A stretch of 64,000 bases of DNA from Burkholderia sp. Bp8992 (GTDB lineage: Bacteria; Pseudomonadota; Gammaproteobacteria; Burkholderiales; Burkholderiaceae), in contig NZ_QTQI01000012.1 in NCBI RefSeq assembly GCF_003853705.1, forward strand, positions 124,001-188,000. The letters run 5' to 3'. The notes under the pieces were generated by a model. It saw only the letters and a list, made by a program, of their open reading frames with translations. It had not been told where the DNA came from and made no database searches. Shown piece after piece: positions 37,245 to 45,743 of the stretch (its first letter is position 1; every line of letters begins with the position of its first letter). Position numbers and translations under genes: made by a program.

Positions 37245-37858
37245 CGATCGACACCGGCAAGGCCGGCGCGGCGGTGCTGGATCCGCAAGCGCGGGAGATT
37301 CTGGATTTCTGGTTCGGCGAGCCGGGCTCGGCCGAATTCGGGCAGGAACGCAAGGTGTGGTTCAACGGCGGTGCGGCGTTCGACGATGTACTGCGCACGC
37401 GCTACGGCGCGTTGCTCGACGCCGCGTGCGACGGCGCCTGCGATCACTGGGCCGACTCGCCGTCGGGTGCGCTGGCGTTGATCGTCGTGCTGGACCAGTT
37501 TTCGCGCAACATCCATCGCGGCACGCCGCGCGCGTTTGCCGCCGATCCGAAGGCGCTTGCGCTCGCACGCCGGGTCGTCGCGGCCGGCTGGGACGCGCAG
37601 TTGCCGAGCGGCCATCACCGCGCGTTCGCGTACCTGCCGTTCGAGCACGACGAATCGGTCGAGAGCCAAGGCGAAGCCGTGCGCCTGTGCGCGGGCATTC
37701 GCGACGAGGCCGGATGCGAGAGCTATCACCGTTTCGCGCTGCTGCACGCGGCCGTGGTCGAGCGCTTCGGCCGCTTTCCGCACCGGAACGCGATTCTCGG
37801 TCGTGCCTCGACCGACGAGGAGACCGCGTTTCTGCGCGAGCCCGGTTCGTCGTTCTGA
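37241..37858 (+). CDS. DUF924 family protein
   Basis: A 205-residue soluble helical protein with ILDFWFGEPGSAEFGQERKVWFNGG, LALIVVLDQFSRNIHRGTPRAFAADPKAL and HHRAFAYLPFEHDESVESQ, all typical of DUF924. It is predicted to fold like a tetratricopeptide repeat protein. The function is unknown. The ATGA overlap with the AlaX gene makes this a coupled pair, though a shared role is not established. Confidence 0.88.
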   Translation: MTIDTGKAGAAVLDPQAREILDFWFGEPGSAEFGQERKVWFNGGAAFDDVLRTRYGALLDAACDGACDHWADSPSGALALIVVLDQFSRNIHRGTPRAFAADPKALALARRVVAAGWDAQLPSGHHRAFAYLPFEHDESVESQGEAVRLCAGIRDEAGCESYHRFALLHAAVVERFGRFPHRNAILGRASTDEETAFLREPGSSF

Positions 37859-38022
37859 CGATCCGGGCAGCGGCGTAAAGCGCAGGGGCCGGGCGATCCC
37901 GCGGATTGGCGCGGGTGCCTCGAAGGCGGGTATCGCGCAAAGGTCGCGCACCGGCCGGACGGGCGCGCGCTACCGTTGCGAAAGATGAAGGCAGGCATGA
38001 CGGCGCATCGCGCCGTCGCGCG

Positions 38023-39915
38023 TTACTGCAGGTGCTGTTCGGGCGTACGCACGTACACGCGCAGCAGTTCCTCGTTGTCGCCCGGGCGGGCGCCCGTCCA
38101 GAACAGTTTCCATTCGTTGCCGGGCGCCGGATCGACGGCGCGCACGCCCTGGACGATCATCCACGTGCAGCGCGTCGACTTCGCGTCGTCGATCGGCGTG
38201 TGCTGGATGCCGGAGAAGTAGTACAGCATCGGCGCTTCCGATTCGCCGAGCCCGTGCAGGCTCGCCATGCAGTCGCCGTCGGTCCATTCGAGCGCGAGAT
38301 GCGCGTTCAGGTCGTCGAACACCGAGCGATAGCTCTTCGCGACGTCGAGCCACGGCAGCAGCAGTGTATAGACGAGGCCCCAGGCGACGAGTGCGCCGGC
38401 GCCCCACGACAGCGCGCCGCGCCAAAGGCCCGTCGTGCGCAGCTTCGGCAGCAGCGTCAGCCAGCCGACGGTCAGCGCGAGCGCGCCGATCACGAGCGCG
38501 GGCTGGATCGGCATCGTCCAGTCGAGCGGCAGCCAGCGGCCGAGCAGTGCGAGATCCGCGCGCGACGCGGCCGGATCGGCCATCACGGCCCAGATCGCCC
38601 ACGCGAGCGCGACGGTCGTGCCGAACAGCACGCGGCTGAAGTAGTCCCACGCGAGATGCAGCCGGCGCGGCAGGCGTTCGATCGCCTGCGCGGCGACCAG
38701 CGCGAGCGGTGCGAAGAACGGCAGGATGTAGAGCTGGCGCGACGTCGCGGACACTTGCAGCACCACGAGCCCGATACCGGCGAACAGCACCGGCAGCGCG
38801 ATGCGCGGCGTGCGCCAGTCGCGCCATGCGCCGCGCGCGAGGGCGACGATCGCGAGCGGCGCGACCGGGAAGCCGACGAGCAGGAACGCGCGCAGGATAA
38901 AGAACGGCTTGTCGTTTTCCGCGCCGAGTTCGGGGACGGAGAAGCCGAAGAACCGGCCGACGTTGTTGTTCCAGAACCACGTCATGAACAGCGGTTCGGA
39001 GCGCAGGAACAGTGCGGTCGGCCAGATCAGCGCGAACGGCGCGAACGCGAGCGCAGCGACGCCGAGCGCGCGCGCGAACGAGCGGGTGCGGCAGGCCGGG
39101 TAGAGCACCAGCGTGCAGATGAGCGTGGCCGCGAACACGAGCGGCACGAACAGCCCTTTCGTCATCAGCGCGATGCCGACGCCCGCGCCGAACATCGGCG
39201 CGGCCCAGCGGCCCGACGGCCGGACCGGCAGCCCGTGGCGCATCTGCTGTGCGCGCGCGACGTGCTGCATCACGAGTTCGAGCAGCCCGCAGAAGCCCAT
39301 CGCCGTGCCGGCGAACAGCGCGACGTCCGTCATCATGTCATGCACGTGCTTGATGACGACGAGCGTGCCCGCGCTGAGCACGACGGGGCCGAGCACGCGC
39401 AGGTCGAACCAGCTGTCCGCACGGCTGGCGACGCGCGCCGCGCGCGCGATGAAGCCGAATGCGAGCGCGGCGAACAGCGCGCTCGCGAGCCGCGCCGCGT
39501 CGTGCAGCGGCATCACGCGCTGCAGCAGCCACGCGAGGCTCGTCGCGACCCATGCGTAAAGCGGCGGCTTTTCCATGAACGGCAGGCCGGCATTGGTCGG
39601 CACGACGAAGTCGCCGGTCTCGAGCATGTGCTGGATGATGCCGAACGTGTAGGTTTCGTCCTGCTTCCACGGATCGTGGCCGAGCACGCCCGGCAGCGTG
39701 TACGCGCAGACCAGCGCGGCGACGAACAGCCACGCCCGCCAGCCGAGCAGGGCCGAGCGGTCGCGCACGGTGCGGGGGGCGGCGGTCGACGCCACGACGG
39801 GCGTGCCGGCGGCGTCGAGCGTCGCGGCGGTGTCGGCGTCGGCGGTCGAACGGGTGAGCTGGGCCGGCGCGGGCACAGACGTGCGTCGCCGGCTGGGCGC
39901 TGCGGTTCCAGGCAT
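38023..39915 (-). CDS. GT-C glycosyltransferase, ArnT/PMT-like
   Basis: A 630-residue membrane protein with about twelve helices. The first periplasmic loop holds HDPWKQDETYTFGIIQHMLE, which carries the acidic catalytic residues of the PMT/ArnT fold, followed by PTNAGLPFMEKPPLYAWVATSLAWLL, the classic ArnT-type lipid-sugar motif. A periplasmic C-terminal domain follows. ArnT adds aminoarabinose to lipid A, but many relatives transfer other sugars from undecaprenyl carriers. The gene stands alone here and not in an arn operon, so the substrate is uncertain. I chose the ATG at 39915. Confidence 0.82.
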   Translation of the reverse strand: MPGTAAPSRRRTSVPAPAQLTRSTADADTAATLDAAGTPVVASTAAPRTVRDRSALLGWRAWLFVAALVCAYTLPGVLGHDPWKQDETYTFGIIQHMLETGDFVVPTNAGLPFMEKPPLYAWVATSLAWLLQRVMPLHDAARLASALFAALAFGFIARAARVASRADSWFDLRVLGPVVLSAGTLVVIKHVHDMMTDVALFAGTAMGFCGLLELVMQHVARAQQMRHGLPVRPSGRWAAPMFGAGVGIALMTKGLFVPLVFAATLICTLVLYPACRTRSFARALGVAALAFAPFALIWPTALFLRSEPLFMTWFWNNNVGRFFGFSVPELGAENDKPFFILRAFLLVGFPVAPLAIVALARGAWRDWRTPRIALPVLFAGIGLVVLQVSATSRQLYILPFFAPLALVAAQAIERLPRRLHLAWDYFSRVLFGTTVALAWAIWAVMADPAASRADLALLGRWLPLDWTMPIQPALVIGALALTVGWLTLLPKLRTTGLWRGALSWGAGALVAWGLVYTLLLPWLDVAKSYRSVFDDLNAHLALEWTDGDCMASLHGLGESEAPMLYYFSGIQHTPIDDAKSTRCTWMIVQGVRAVDPAPGNEWKLFWTGARPGDNEELLRVYVRTPEQHLQ

Positions 39916-40143
39916 GGAAAAGATCTCGGGTCGAGTCGAGCGGTCCGCGACTTGGGCAGGACCGATAAGGGCCACATCAGGGTGGCGAAGTCCAAGCGTT
40001 TATGACGCCTGTCTGATTGCCCGCTAGTAGAGCACGGAACTATTACGGATGTTTACTGAAACCGTCACGAAATTGTGGAGATTTGTGGTGTCGTGACGAC
40101 AGAACGCTGCTGGCGGCGCGTCGCGCGCGCCGCGCGGGCGAGA

Positions 40144-40905
40144 TTACCGGCCGCCGCCGACGTCGAGCAGGGCGCCCGTCGTGTAGGACGCCGCGTCGCC
40201 GAGCAGCCAGACGACCGCTTCGGCGATCTCCTGCGCTTCGCCCGCGCGGCCGAGCGGCGTTTGCACGCCGAGGCGGGCCGCCCGGCCCGGCTGGCCGCCG
40301 CTGGCGTGAATATCGGTCTCGATCAGGCCGGGGCGCACCGCGTTGACGCGCACGCCGTGCGGGCCGAGTTCCTTCGCGAGGCCGATCGTCAACGAGTCGA
40401 CCGCGCCTTTCGACCCCGCATAGTCGACGTATTCGTTCGGCGAACCGAGCCGCGACGCGATCGACGACACGTTGACGATCGCGCCGCCGCGGCCGCCACG
40501 GTCGATGGACAGCCGGCGCGCGGCTTCGCGGGCGCACAGGTACGCACCGAGCACGTTGGTGTCGAACATCCGCCGCAGCCGGTCGACCGGCATGTCGGCG
40601 AGCGGCATCGACGGCGCGACGATGCCGGCGTTGTTGACGAGCGCGTCGAGGCGTCCGAACGCGGCCATGACGGTGTCGAACATCGCGATGACGTCCGCCT
40701 CGTTCGCGACATCGCCCGCGACGATGCACGCGCGGCCGCCCGCGTCGCGCACGGCTTGCGCGGTGAGTTCGGCCGCTGCCGCGTCGCGTGCGTAATTGAT
40801 GCCGACGTCCCAGCCGCGTTCGGCCGCGAGCACGGCGGTCGCGCGGCCGATGCCGCGGCTCGCGCCGGTGATGAGGACGGCCTTGCGATCGGACGGTGCG
40901 GTCAT
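40144..40905 (-). CDS. SDR-family oxidoreductase
   Basis: A 253-residue classical short-chain dehydrogenase. It has the NAD(P)-binding glycine motif in LITGASRGIGRATAVL, LVNNAGIV, and the active site serine and YAGSK in VSSIASRLGSPNEYVDYAGSKGAVDSL. It resembles glucose-1-dehydrogenase and 3-oxoacyl-ACP reductase relatives. The substrate is unknown. It is the last gene of a tetR-LOG-SDR operon, 22 bases after the LOG gene. Confidence 0.88.
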   Translation of the reverse strand: MTAPSDRKAVLITGASRGIGRATAVLAAERGWDVGINYARDAAAAELTAQAVRDAGGRACIVAGDVANEADVIAMFDTVMAAFGRLDALVNNAGIVAPSMPLADMPVDRLRRMFDTNVLGAYLCAREAARRLSIDRGGRGGAIVNVSSIASRLGSPNEYVDYAGSKGAVDSLTIGLAKELGPHGVRVNAVRPGLIETDIHASGGQPGRAARLGVQTPLGRAGEAQEIAEAVVWLLGDAASYTTGALLDVGGGR

Positions 40906-40927
40906 GGCGTGCGGTTTCCGGTGACGA

Positions 40928-41509
40928 TTACTTCGCGGCGTCGGGCGCCCACTTGTCGCGGGCGGGCGGCTGGTAGCGGCGCAGCCGCTCGATCAGCGCG
41001 ACGGGCTCGGATTCGACACACAGCGCGTCGAAATAGGCCGGACGCATGAAGCCTTCGTCGACCGTATGGCGCAGCAGCGCGATCAACGGATCGTAGAACG
41101 AATCGATGTTGTAGACCGCGACGGGCTTGCGGTGATAGCCGAGCTGCGCCCACGTGTAGACCTCGAAGAGCTCTTCGAGCGTGCCGGCGCCGCCGGGCAT
41201 CGCGACGAACGCGTCGGAGAGGTCGGCCATCATCTTCTTGCGGTGGTGCATGTCGGGCACGACGTGCAGTTCCGACAGCCCCGTATGGCCGACTTCCTTG
41301 TCGACGAGCAGTTCCGGGATCACGCCGACCGCATGGCCGCCGGCAGCCATCACTTCGTCGGCGATCACGCCCATCAGGCCGACTCGGCCGCCGCCGTAGA
41401 CGAGCGTGAGGCCCGCATCGACGAGCGCGCGGCCGAATGCGCGCGCGGCGTCGGCATAGACGGGCCGCACGCCGGGCGACGAGCCGCAGTAAACGCAGAC
41501 TGCCTTCAT
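40928..41509 (-). CDS. LOG-family cytokinin riboside 5'-monophosphate phosphoribohydrolase (TIGR00730)
   Basis: A 193-residue Rossmann-like protein with CVYCGSSPGVRPVYADAAR, LVYGGGRVGLMGVIADEVMAAGG, and the catalytic motif VAMPGGAGTLEELFEVYTWAQLG (PGGxGTxxE). Members split nucleoside monophosphates to base and ribose phosphate; in plants and some bacteria this activates cytokinins. The start overlaps the tetR stop by four bases. Confidence 0.9.
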   Translation of the reverse strand: MKAVCVYCGSSPGVRPVYADAARAFGRALVDAGLTLVYGGGRVGLMGVIADEVMAAGGHAVGVIPELLVDKEVGHTGLSELHVVPDMHHRKKMMADLSDAFVAMPGGAGTLEELFEVYTWAQLGYHRKPVAVYNIDSFYDPLIALLRHTVDEGFMRPAYFDALCVESEPVALIERLRRYQPPARDKWAPDAAK

Positions 41510-42264
41510 TGCTTGGGATCCTTGGCGGGTGCCTGCCCGGTGACGACGGGGCTGTCGGCGGGGCGCGGCGAGCCGTCGCGCGGCGGCAGGTAGTCGGTGA
41601 ACTGGCGCTTCGGCAGCTTGCCCGAGACCAGGTCGTCGAACAGCTGGCGCGAACGGCCGCGCAGGTACGGCGCCATCACGGAGATCACGTGCATGCTGAC
41701 CTGGTGCAGTTCCTCGCGGATCGCGTCCTGGTCGTTGTATTTGCGCGGGTGCATCACGTACTGATACGACAGCCAGTAGGTCGAGATCACGGCCATGTTG
41801 GTGGCAATGACTTCGATCTCGGCGGGCGTGGCGACCATTTCCGCGTCGGACACGAGCAGCTCGCACATGTCGCGCGCGAAGCGCACCTTGTGGCTGATGA
41901 TCTGCTTGAAGTGCGTCTCGAGCGTGCGGTTGCGGGCGAGCAGGTCGTTGAGGTCGCGATACAGGAACCGGTAGGTCCACATGAAATCGGCCATGTACTG
42001 CAGGTACGACCAGGTTTCGTCGATCGTCGGACGGTGATCTTCAGGGAAGCGCAGCCGCCGTTCGATCTGCTGCTCGAACTGCGCGAAGATGCTGTTGATG
42101 ATGTCGTCCTTGTTGCGGAAATGGTAGTACAGGTTGCCTGGACTGATTTCCATTTCCTCGGCGATCGTCGTGGTCGTGACGTTCGGCTCGCCGATCTCGT
42201 TGAAGAGTTTCAACGACAACTCGAGAATCCGTTCGCGGGTGCGGCGGGGAGGTTTCGCTTCCAT
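41506..42264 (-). CDS. TetR/AcrR-family transcriptional regulator
   Basis: A 252-residue regulator. The N-terminal helix-turn-helix domain (residues 8-55) has TRERILELSLKLFNEIGEPNVTTTTIAEEM and ISPGNLYYHFRNKDDI. The rest is a helical ligand-binding domain followed by a disordered Pro-rich tail. It is the first gene of an operon with a LOG-family hydrolase and an SDR, which it may control together with itself. The ligand is unknown. Confidence 0.9.
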   Translation of the reverse strand: MEAKPPRRTRERILELSLKLFNEIGEPNVTTTTIAEEMEISPGNLYYHFRNKDDIINSIFAQFEQQIERRLRFPEDHRPTIDETWSYLQYMADFMWTYRFLYRDLNDLLARNRTLETHFKQIISHKVRFARDMCELLVSDAEMVATPAEIEVIATNMAVISTYWLSYQYVMHPRKYNDQDAIREELHQVSMHVISVMAPYLRGRSRQLFDDLVSGKLPKRQFTDYLPPRDGSPRPADSPVVTGQAPAKDPKQ

Positions 42265-42469
42265 GTCGTCCGGCCCTGTGTGTGCCGGACTGGCGGGCGC
42301 TGCAATCGATGCTGCGTGATTCGTCCGGCGCGGGTTGCTGTTCTATGTCTAGCGGACGATTATAAACCGGGGTTTCGCCCCACCGGGGCATTTCGTGATC
42401 GCGGCCCCGCGCGGCGCATGGTGCAGCGCCGCACGCGGGCGGCGCGCGACGCGTCCGCCCGATACCCGT

Positions 42470-43006
42470 CTAGAAGCCGAGCCAGTGTGCGACGACCGGG
42501 CCGAGCACGAAGCCCCACGTGGTCACGCACGCGAACAGCGCAACCGTCACGGCCGCGCTGCCGAGATCCTTCGCGCGCTTGGAGAGTTCGTGGCGCTCGA
42601 GCGAGATGCGGTCGATCGCGGCCTCGACGCTCGAGTTCAGCAGCTCGACGATCAGCACGAGCAGTACCGAGCCGATCAGCAACGCGCGCGACGCGGCCGG
42701 CACCGGCGCGAACGCACCGATCGGGAGCATCAGCGCGGCGAGCGTGAGTTCCTGGCGAAACGCGCTCTCCTCGCGGATCGCGACGCGAAAGCCGTTCAGC
42801 GAATGCTTGAGGGCGTACCACGCGCGCGTGATGCCGCGGTGGCGCTTGTACGGGTTCGGCGGCAGCGGCGACAGCTGGTCGTCGGGGCCGAGCGGCTCGT
42901 GCGCGTGCACGTCCGCTTCGGCGTGCGGCTCTTCCTCGTCGAACGGGCGGTGCCGTTGCGGCGTGGAGGCAGGGGGCGGGGTCTTGTCGTTCAGGTCTCG
43001 TTTCAA
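42470..43006 (-). CDS. dgkA: Diacylglycerol kinase
   Basis: A 178-residue protein. The last 120 residues are a standard three-helix DgkA with AIREESAFRQELTLAAL, VELLNSSVEAAIDRISLERHELSKRAKDLGSAAV. It phosphorylates diacylglycerol to phosphatidic acid. An unusual 60-residue N-terminal extension, rich in Pro, Asp, Glu and His, precedes it. The start is a TTG overlapping the agt stop (TTGA). Its place as third gene after plcP and agt suggests that it reclaims the diacylglycerol made by PlcP. Confidence 0.9.
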   Translation of the reverse strand: MKRDLNDKTPPPASTPQRHRPFDEEEPHAEADVHAHEPLGPDDQLSPLPPNPYKRHRGITRAWYALKHSLNGFRVAIREESAFRQELTLAALMLPIGAFAPVPAASRALLIGSVLLVLIVELLNSSVEAAIDRISLERHELSKRAKDLGSAAVTVALFACVTTWGFVLGPVVAHWLGF

Positions 43007-44037
43007 ACGGCGGCACCTTCGGCTGGCGAGTACGCGGTCTTCGGCAGCGGCTTCAGATGCGACGCGAACTGCTCGGATGCCGCGCGCCACGAGAAGCGTT
43101 CCGCCCACGCGCGCGCAGTCGTGCGTTCGATCTTCAGCGCTTCGAGGCAGGCTTCCTGCAGGTCCTCGTGCATCGCGCCCGCGTCGCCGCCGCTGAGCAC
43201 GTCGATCGGGCCCGTGACGGGATACGCGGCCACCGGCGTACCGCAGGCGAGGGCTTCGAGCAGCACGAGGCCGAACGTGTCGGTGCGACTCGGGAACACG
43301 AACACGTCGGCCGCAGCATACACCTTTGCAAGCTCGCCCTGTGACAGCACGCCGAGATAGTTCGCCTCCGGATAGCGCGACTTCAGCTCCGCGAGCGCGG
43401 GGCCTTCGCCCGCGACCCACTTCGAGCCGGGCAGGTCCAGGCGCAGGAACGCCTCGACGTTCTTCTCGATCGCGACGCGGCCCACGTACAGGAAGATCGG
43501 CCGCGCGGTGTTGAGCACCTTCGAATCCATCGGCCGGAAGATGTCGAGATCGACGCCGCGGGTCCACAGCACGACGTTCGTGAAGCCGAATTTCTCGAGG
43601 TCCTGCTTGACGACCGGCGTCGGCGCCATCACCGCGAGCGACGGGCCGTGGAACCAGTGCAGGAAGCGATAGGTCGCCGCCAGCGGGATGCCGAAGCGCG
43701 CCTGCACGTATTCCGGAAAGCGCGTGTGGTACGCGGTCGTGTACGGCAGCTTGCGCGAGCGCGCGTAGCGCCGCGCGGCGAGGCCGAGCGGGCCTTCGGT
43801 CGCGATGTGCAGCGCATCGGGTGCGAACGCATCGATCCGCGCGCGCAGCTTGCGGTACGGCAGGATCGACAGGCGGATCTCGGGGTAGGTCGGGCAGGGT
43901 ATCGTGCGGAATTCCAGCGGCGTCAGCAGTTCGACGCGGTGGCCGAGCGCGGTGAGTTCGCGCGACGTGCTCTTCAGCGTGCGCACGACGCCGTTGACCT
44001 GCGGTTCCCACGCGTCGGTGACGATCATGATCTTCAT
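43003..44037 (-). CDS. agt: GT4 glycosyltransferase, diacylglycerol glycosyltransferase (Agt) type
   Basis: A 344-residue GT-B enzyme. It begins MKIMIVTDAWEPQVNGVVRTL and has DALHIATEGPLGLAARRYA, YTTAYHTRFPEYVQARFG, LWTRGVDLDIFRP and the donor-site motif SRTDTFGLVLLEALACGTPVAAYPVTGP with the catalytic glutamates. In alphaproteobacteria, members of this branch (Agt) glycosylate diacylglycerol under phosphate limitation to make glycolipids. It lies 29 bases after the PlcP-type gene. Substrate assignment is by family and neighbourhood, not proven; related GT4 enzymes make other glycolipids. Confidence 0.72.
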   Translation of the reverse strand: MKIMIVTDAWEPQVNGVVRTLKSTSRELTALGHRVELLTPLEFRTIPCPTYPEIRLSILPYRKLRARIDAFAPDALHIATEGPLGLAARRYARSRKLPYTTAYHTRFPEYVQARFGIPLAATYRFLHWFHGPSLAVMAPTPVVKQDLEKFGFTNVVLWTRGVDLDIFRPMDSKVLNTARPIFLYVGRVAIEKNVEAFLRLDLPGSKWVAGEGPALAELKSRYPEANYLGVLSQGELAKVYAAADVFVFPSRTDTFGLVLLEALACGTPVAAYPVTGPIDVLSGGDAGAMHEDLQEACLEALKIERTTARAWAERFSWRAASEQFASHLKPLPKTAYSPAEGAAV

Positions 44038-44066
44038 CGCGGCTTTGTCCTGTAGGTAGGGTTGTG

Positions 44067-45005
44067 TCAGGCAGTGGCCTTGGCCTTGCGCGACGCGGTC
44101 TCCGACGGTGCGGTGCGCATCACCGTCCAGTAGACGATCTTCAGTTCGCCTTCCATCGTTTCGACGAGTGCGGACAGGCTTTCGACCCAGTCGCCGTCGT
44201 TGCAGTACAGCACGCCGTCGATGTCGCGGATCTCGGCCTTGTGGATGTGGCCGCACACGACGCCGTCGCAGCCGCGGCGGCGCGCCTCGTCGGTCATCAC
44301 GGTCTCGAACTGCGAGATGAAGTTGACCGCGTTCTTGACCTGGTGCTTCAGGTACTGCGACAGCGACCAGTACTGGAAGCCGAGCCGGCTGCGGATCCGG
44401 TTGAACCAGCGGTTCAGCACGAGGATCAGCGTGTACAGCGTGTCGCCGAGGTACGCGAGCCATTTCGCGTGCTGGATCACGCCGTCGAACAGGTCGCCGT
44501 GCACGATCCACAAACGTTTGCCCGCGAGCGTCGTGTGGAACGCCTCGCCGCGCACCTGGATGTCGCCGAACGCGAGATCGCAGAACTGCCGCGCGCCTTC
44601 GTCGTGGTTGCCGGGGATGTAGACGACCTGCGTGCCCTTGCGCGCCTTGCGCAGGATCTTCTGCACGACGTCGTTGTGCGCCTGCGGCCAGTACCAGCCC
44701 TTCTTCAGCTGCCAGCCGTCGATGATGTCGCCGACGAGGTACAGGTATTCCGAATCGTTGTGGCGCAGGAAGTCGAGCAGGTACGGCGCCTGGCAGCCGC
44801 TCGAGCCGAGGTGGATGTCGGACAGCCAGATGGTGCGGTACCGATGGGTGGACGGGTCGGGGTCGTCGTGCTGCGTGGTGTGCGCGGCAGGCGGTTCTTG
44901 CGACGCCAGGCCATCGGTGACAGCCGAGCCGGACAGGAAGGCGGTGGCGGCGCGGGCGCCGATAGGGTGACGGAACAGGGAGGTCGCGGACGTTTTCTGG
45001 CCCAT
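44067..45005 (-). CDS. plcP: PlcP-type metallophosphoesterase (often mislabelled UDP-2,3-diacylglucosamine diphosphatase)
   Basis: A 312-residue calcineurin-like phosphoesterase after a 55-residue polar leader. The metal motifs are complete: IWLSDIHLGS, YLVGDIIDGW, VVYIPGNHDE, IVHGD and VVCGHIHKAEI. The GNHDE block and GWYWPQAHNDVVQKILRKARKG resemble PlcP of Sinorhizobium, which cleaves phospholipids to diacylglycerol in low phosphate, and differ from true LpxH (GNRDF). A PHO-box-like site lies 47 bases upstream of the start, and agt and dgkA follow. The function is inferred from family, context and this site. Confidence 0.75.
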   Translation of the reverse strand: MGQKTSATSLFRHPIGARAATAFLSGSAVTDGLASQEPPAAHTTQHDDPDPSTHRYRTIWLSDIHLGSSGCQAPYLLDFLRHNDSEYLYLVGDIIDGWQLKKGWYWPQAHNDVVQKILRKARKGTQVVYIPGNHDEGARQFCDLAFGDIQVRGEAFHTTLAGKRLWIVHGDLFDGVIQHAKWLAYLGDTLYTLILVLNRWFNRIRSRLGFQYWSLSQYLKHQVKNAVNFISQFETVMTDEARRRGCDGVVCGHIHKAEIRDIDGVLYCNDGDWVESLSALVETMEGELKIVYWTVMRTAPSETASRKAKATA

Positions 45006-45051
45006 GCATGACTCGCGCCGGTTGACATTACCGGCATTCCGCCATGCGGGC

Positions 45052-45069
45052 GTGACTGTGCCATGACAG
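45052..45069 (-). promoter_or_regulatory. PHO-box-like site upstream of plcP-agt-dgkA
   Basis: Read on the minus strand, the sequence is CTGTCATGGCACAGTCAC: two seven-base half sites (CTGTCAT and CAGTCAC) in direct repeat with the 11-base period typical of PhoB sites. Only one base of the second half departs from CTGTCAC. The same DNA (45052-45073) is also a perfect inverted repeat, GTGACTGT-N6-ACAGTCAC. It lies 47 bases before the plcP ATG. Confidence 0.65.
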
Positions 45070-45230
45070 TCACGAGACGTTCTTATTACGACCGTTGCAG
45101 GGTGTTTAGCAGTGAATCGATGGGCGTTGCGTAGCCTGCCGCACGGAACGGCCGACGGTTGTGCGGCAAGGCCGTCGGGCAGGGTGACGGAAGGCGGTAC
45201 GAGCGGTTTTCGTCTGGCGAATGCGGCGCG

Positions 45231-45737
45231 TCAGCGTGGTATGGCGACGACGCGTGTGCGCGCGATCCGGTCGTGCGGGAACTGGCGATCGCCATGCAGC
45301 CGGGCAGCGCCGGCCCAGATGACGACCCAGGCGGCCGTGAGCGCGAGCGTGACGGGCACCGACAGGCCGAGGAGCGGATGCAGCGCGAGCGGCGGCAGGA
45401 ACCACAGCCAGCCGAGCGCATAGCGGACGAGCGCGTGGCCGGCGCCCAGCGGCCGGCCGCTCGACGATTCGAGGCGCAGCCGCCAAGTCTTCATCGGCAG
45501 TGTCTGGCCGCCGTGGGTCCAGAACCACACGAAGTACGCGCCGACGACGAGCGCGATCCACGCGGCGAGCAGGTTGTGATGGACGAGGCCGTTGCGTTGC
45601 TGCGTCGCGAGGCTGAACGCGAGCCCGGCGAAGAACACGACGCCGAACAGCAGCACGCCTTCGTAGAGCAGCGCGGCGAGACGCCGCCGCACGGACGGTG
45701 TGGTGGTTGTGGTGTCGGGTGCGCGGGCGTTCGCCAC
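45231..45737 (-). CDS. RDD family membrane protein
   Basis: A 168-residue protein. It begins with the RDD-domain pattern (VRRRLAALLYEGVLLFGVVF) and has three hydrophobic segments, with WTHGGQTLPMKTWRLRLESSSGRPLG between them. RDD proteins are of mostly unknown function, some linked to ion transport. The ATG is six bases past the stop of the DUF3106 gene, so it is the last gene of the sigma factor operon. Confidence 0.85.
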   Translation of the reverse strand: MANARAPDTTTTTPSVRRRLAALLYEGVLLFGVVFFAGLAFSLATQQRNGLVHHNLLAAWIALVVGAYFVWFWTHGGQTLPMKTWRLRLESSSGRPLGAGHALVRYALGWLWFLPPLALHPLLGLSVPVTLALTAAWVVIWAGAARLHGDRQFPHDRIARTRVVAIPR

Positions 45738-45743
45738 GGCCGC

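Noticed and set aside
44067-45005. Annotation of the metallophosphoesterase as LpxH (UDP-2,3-diacylglucosamine hydrolase)
   Set aside because: LpxH carries GNRDF and a shorter N-terminus; this protein has GNHDE and the GWYWPQ block seen in PlcP-type enzymes, and it lies in a glycolipid context.
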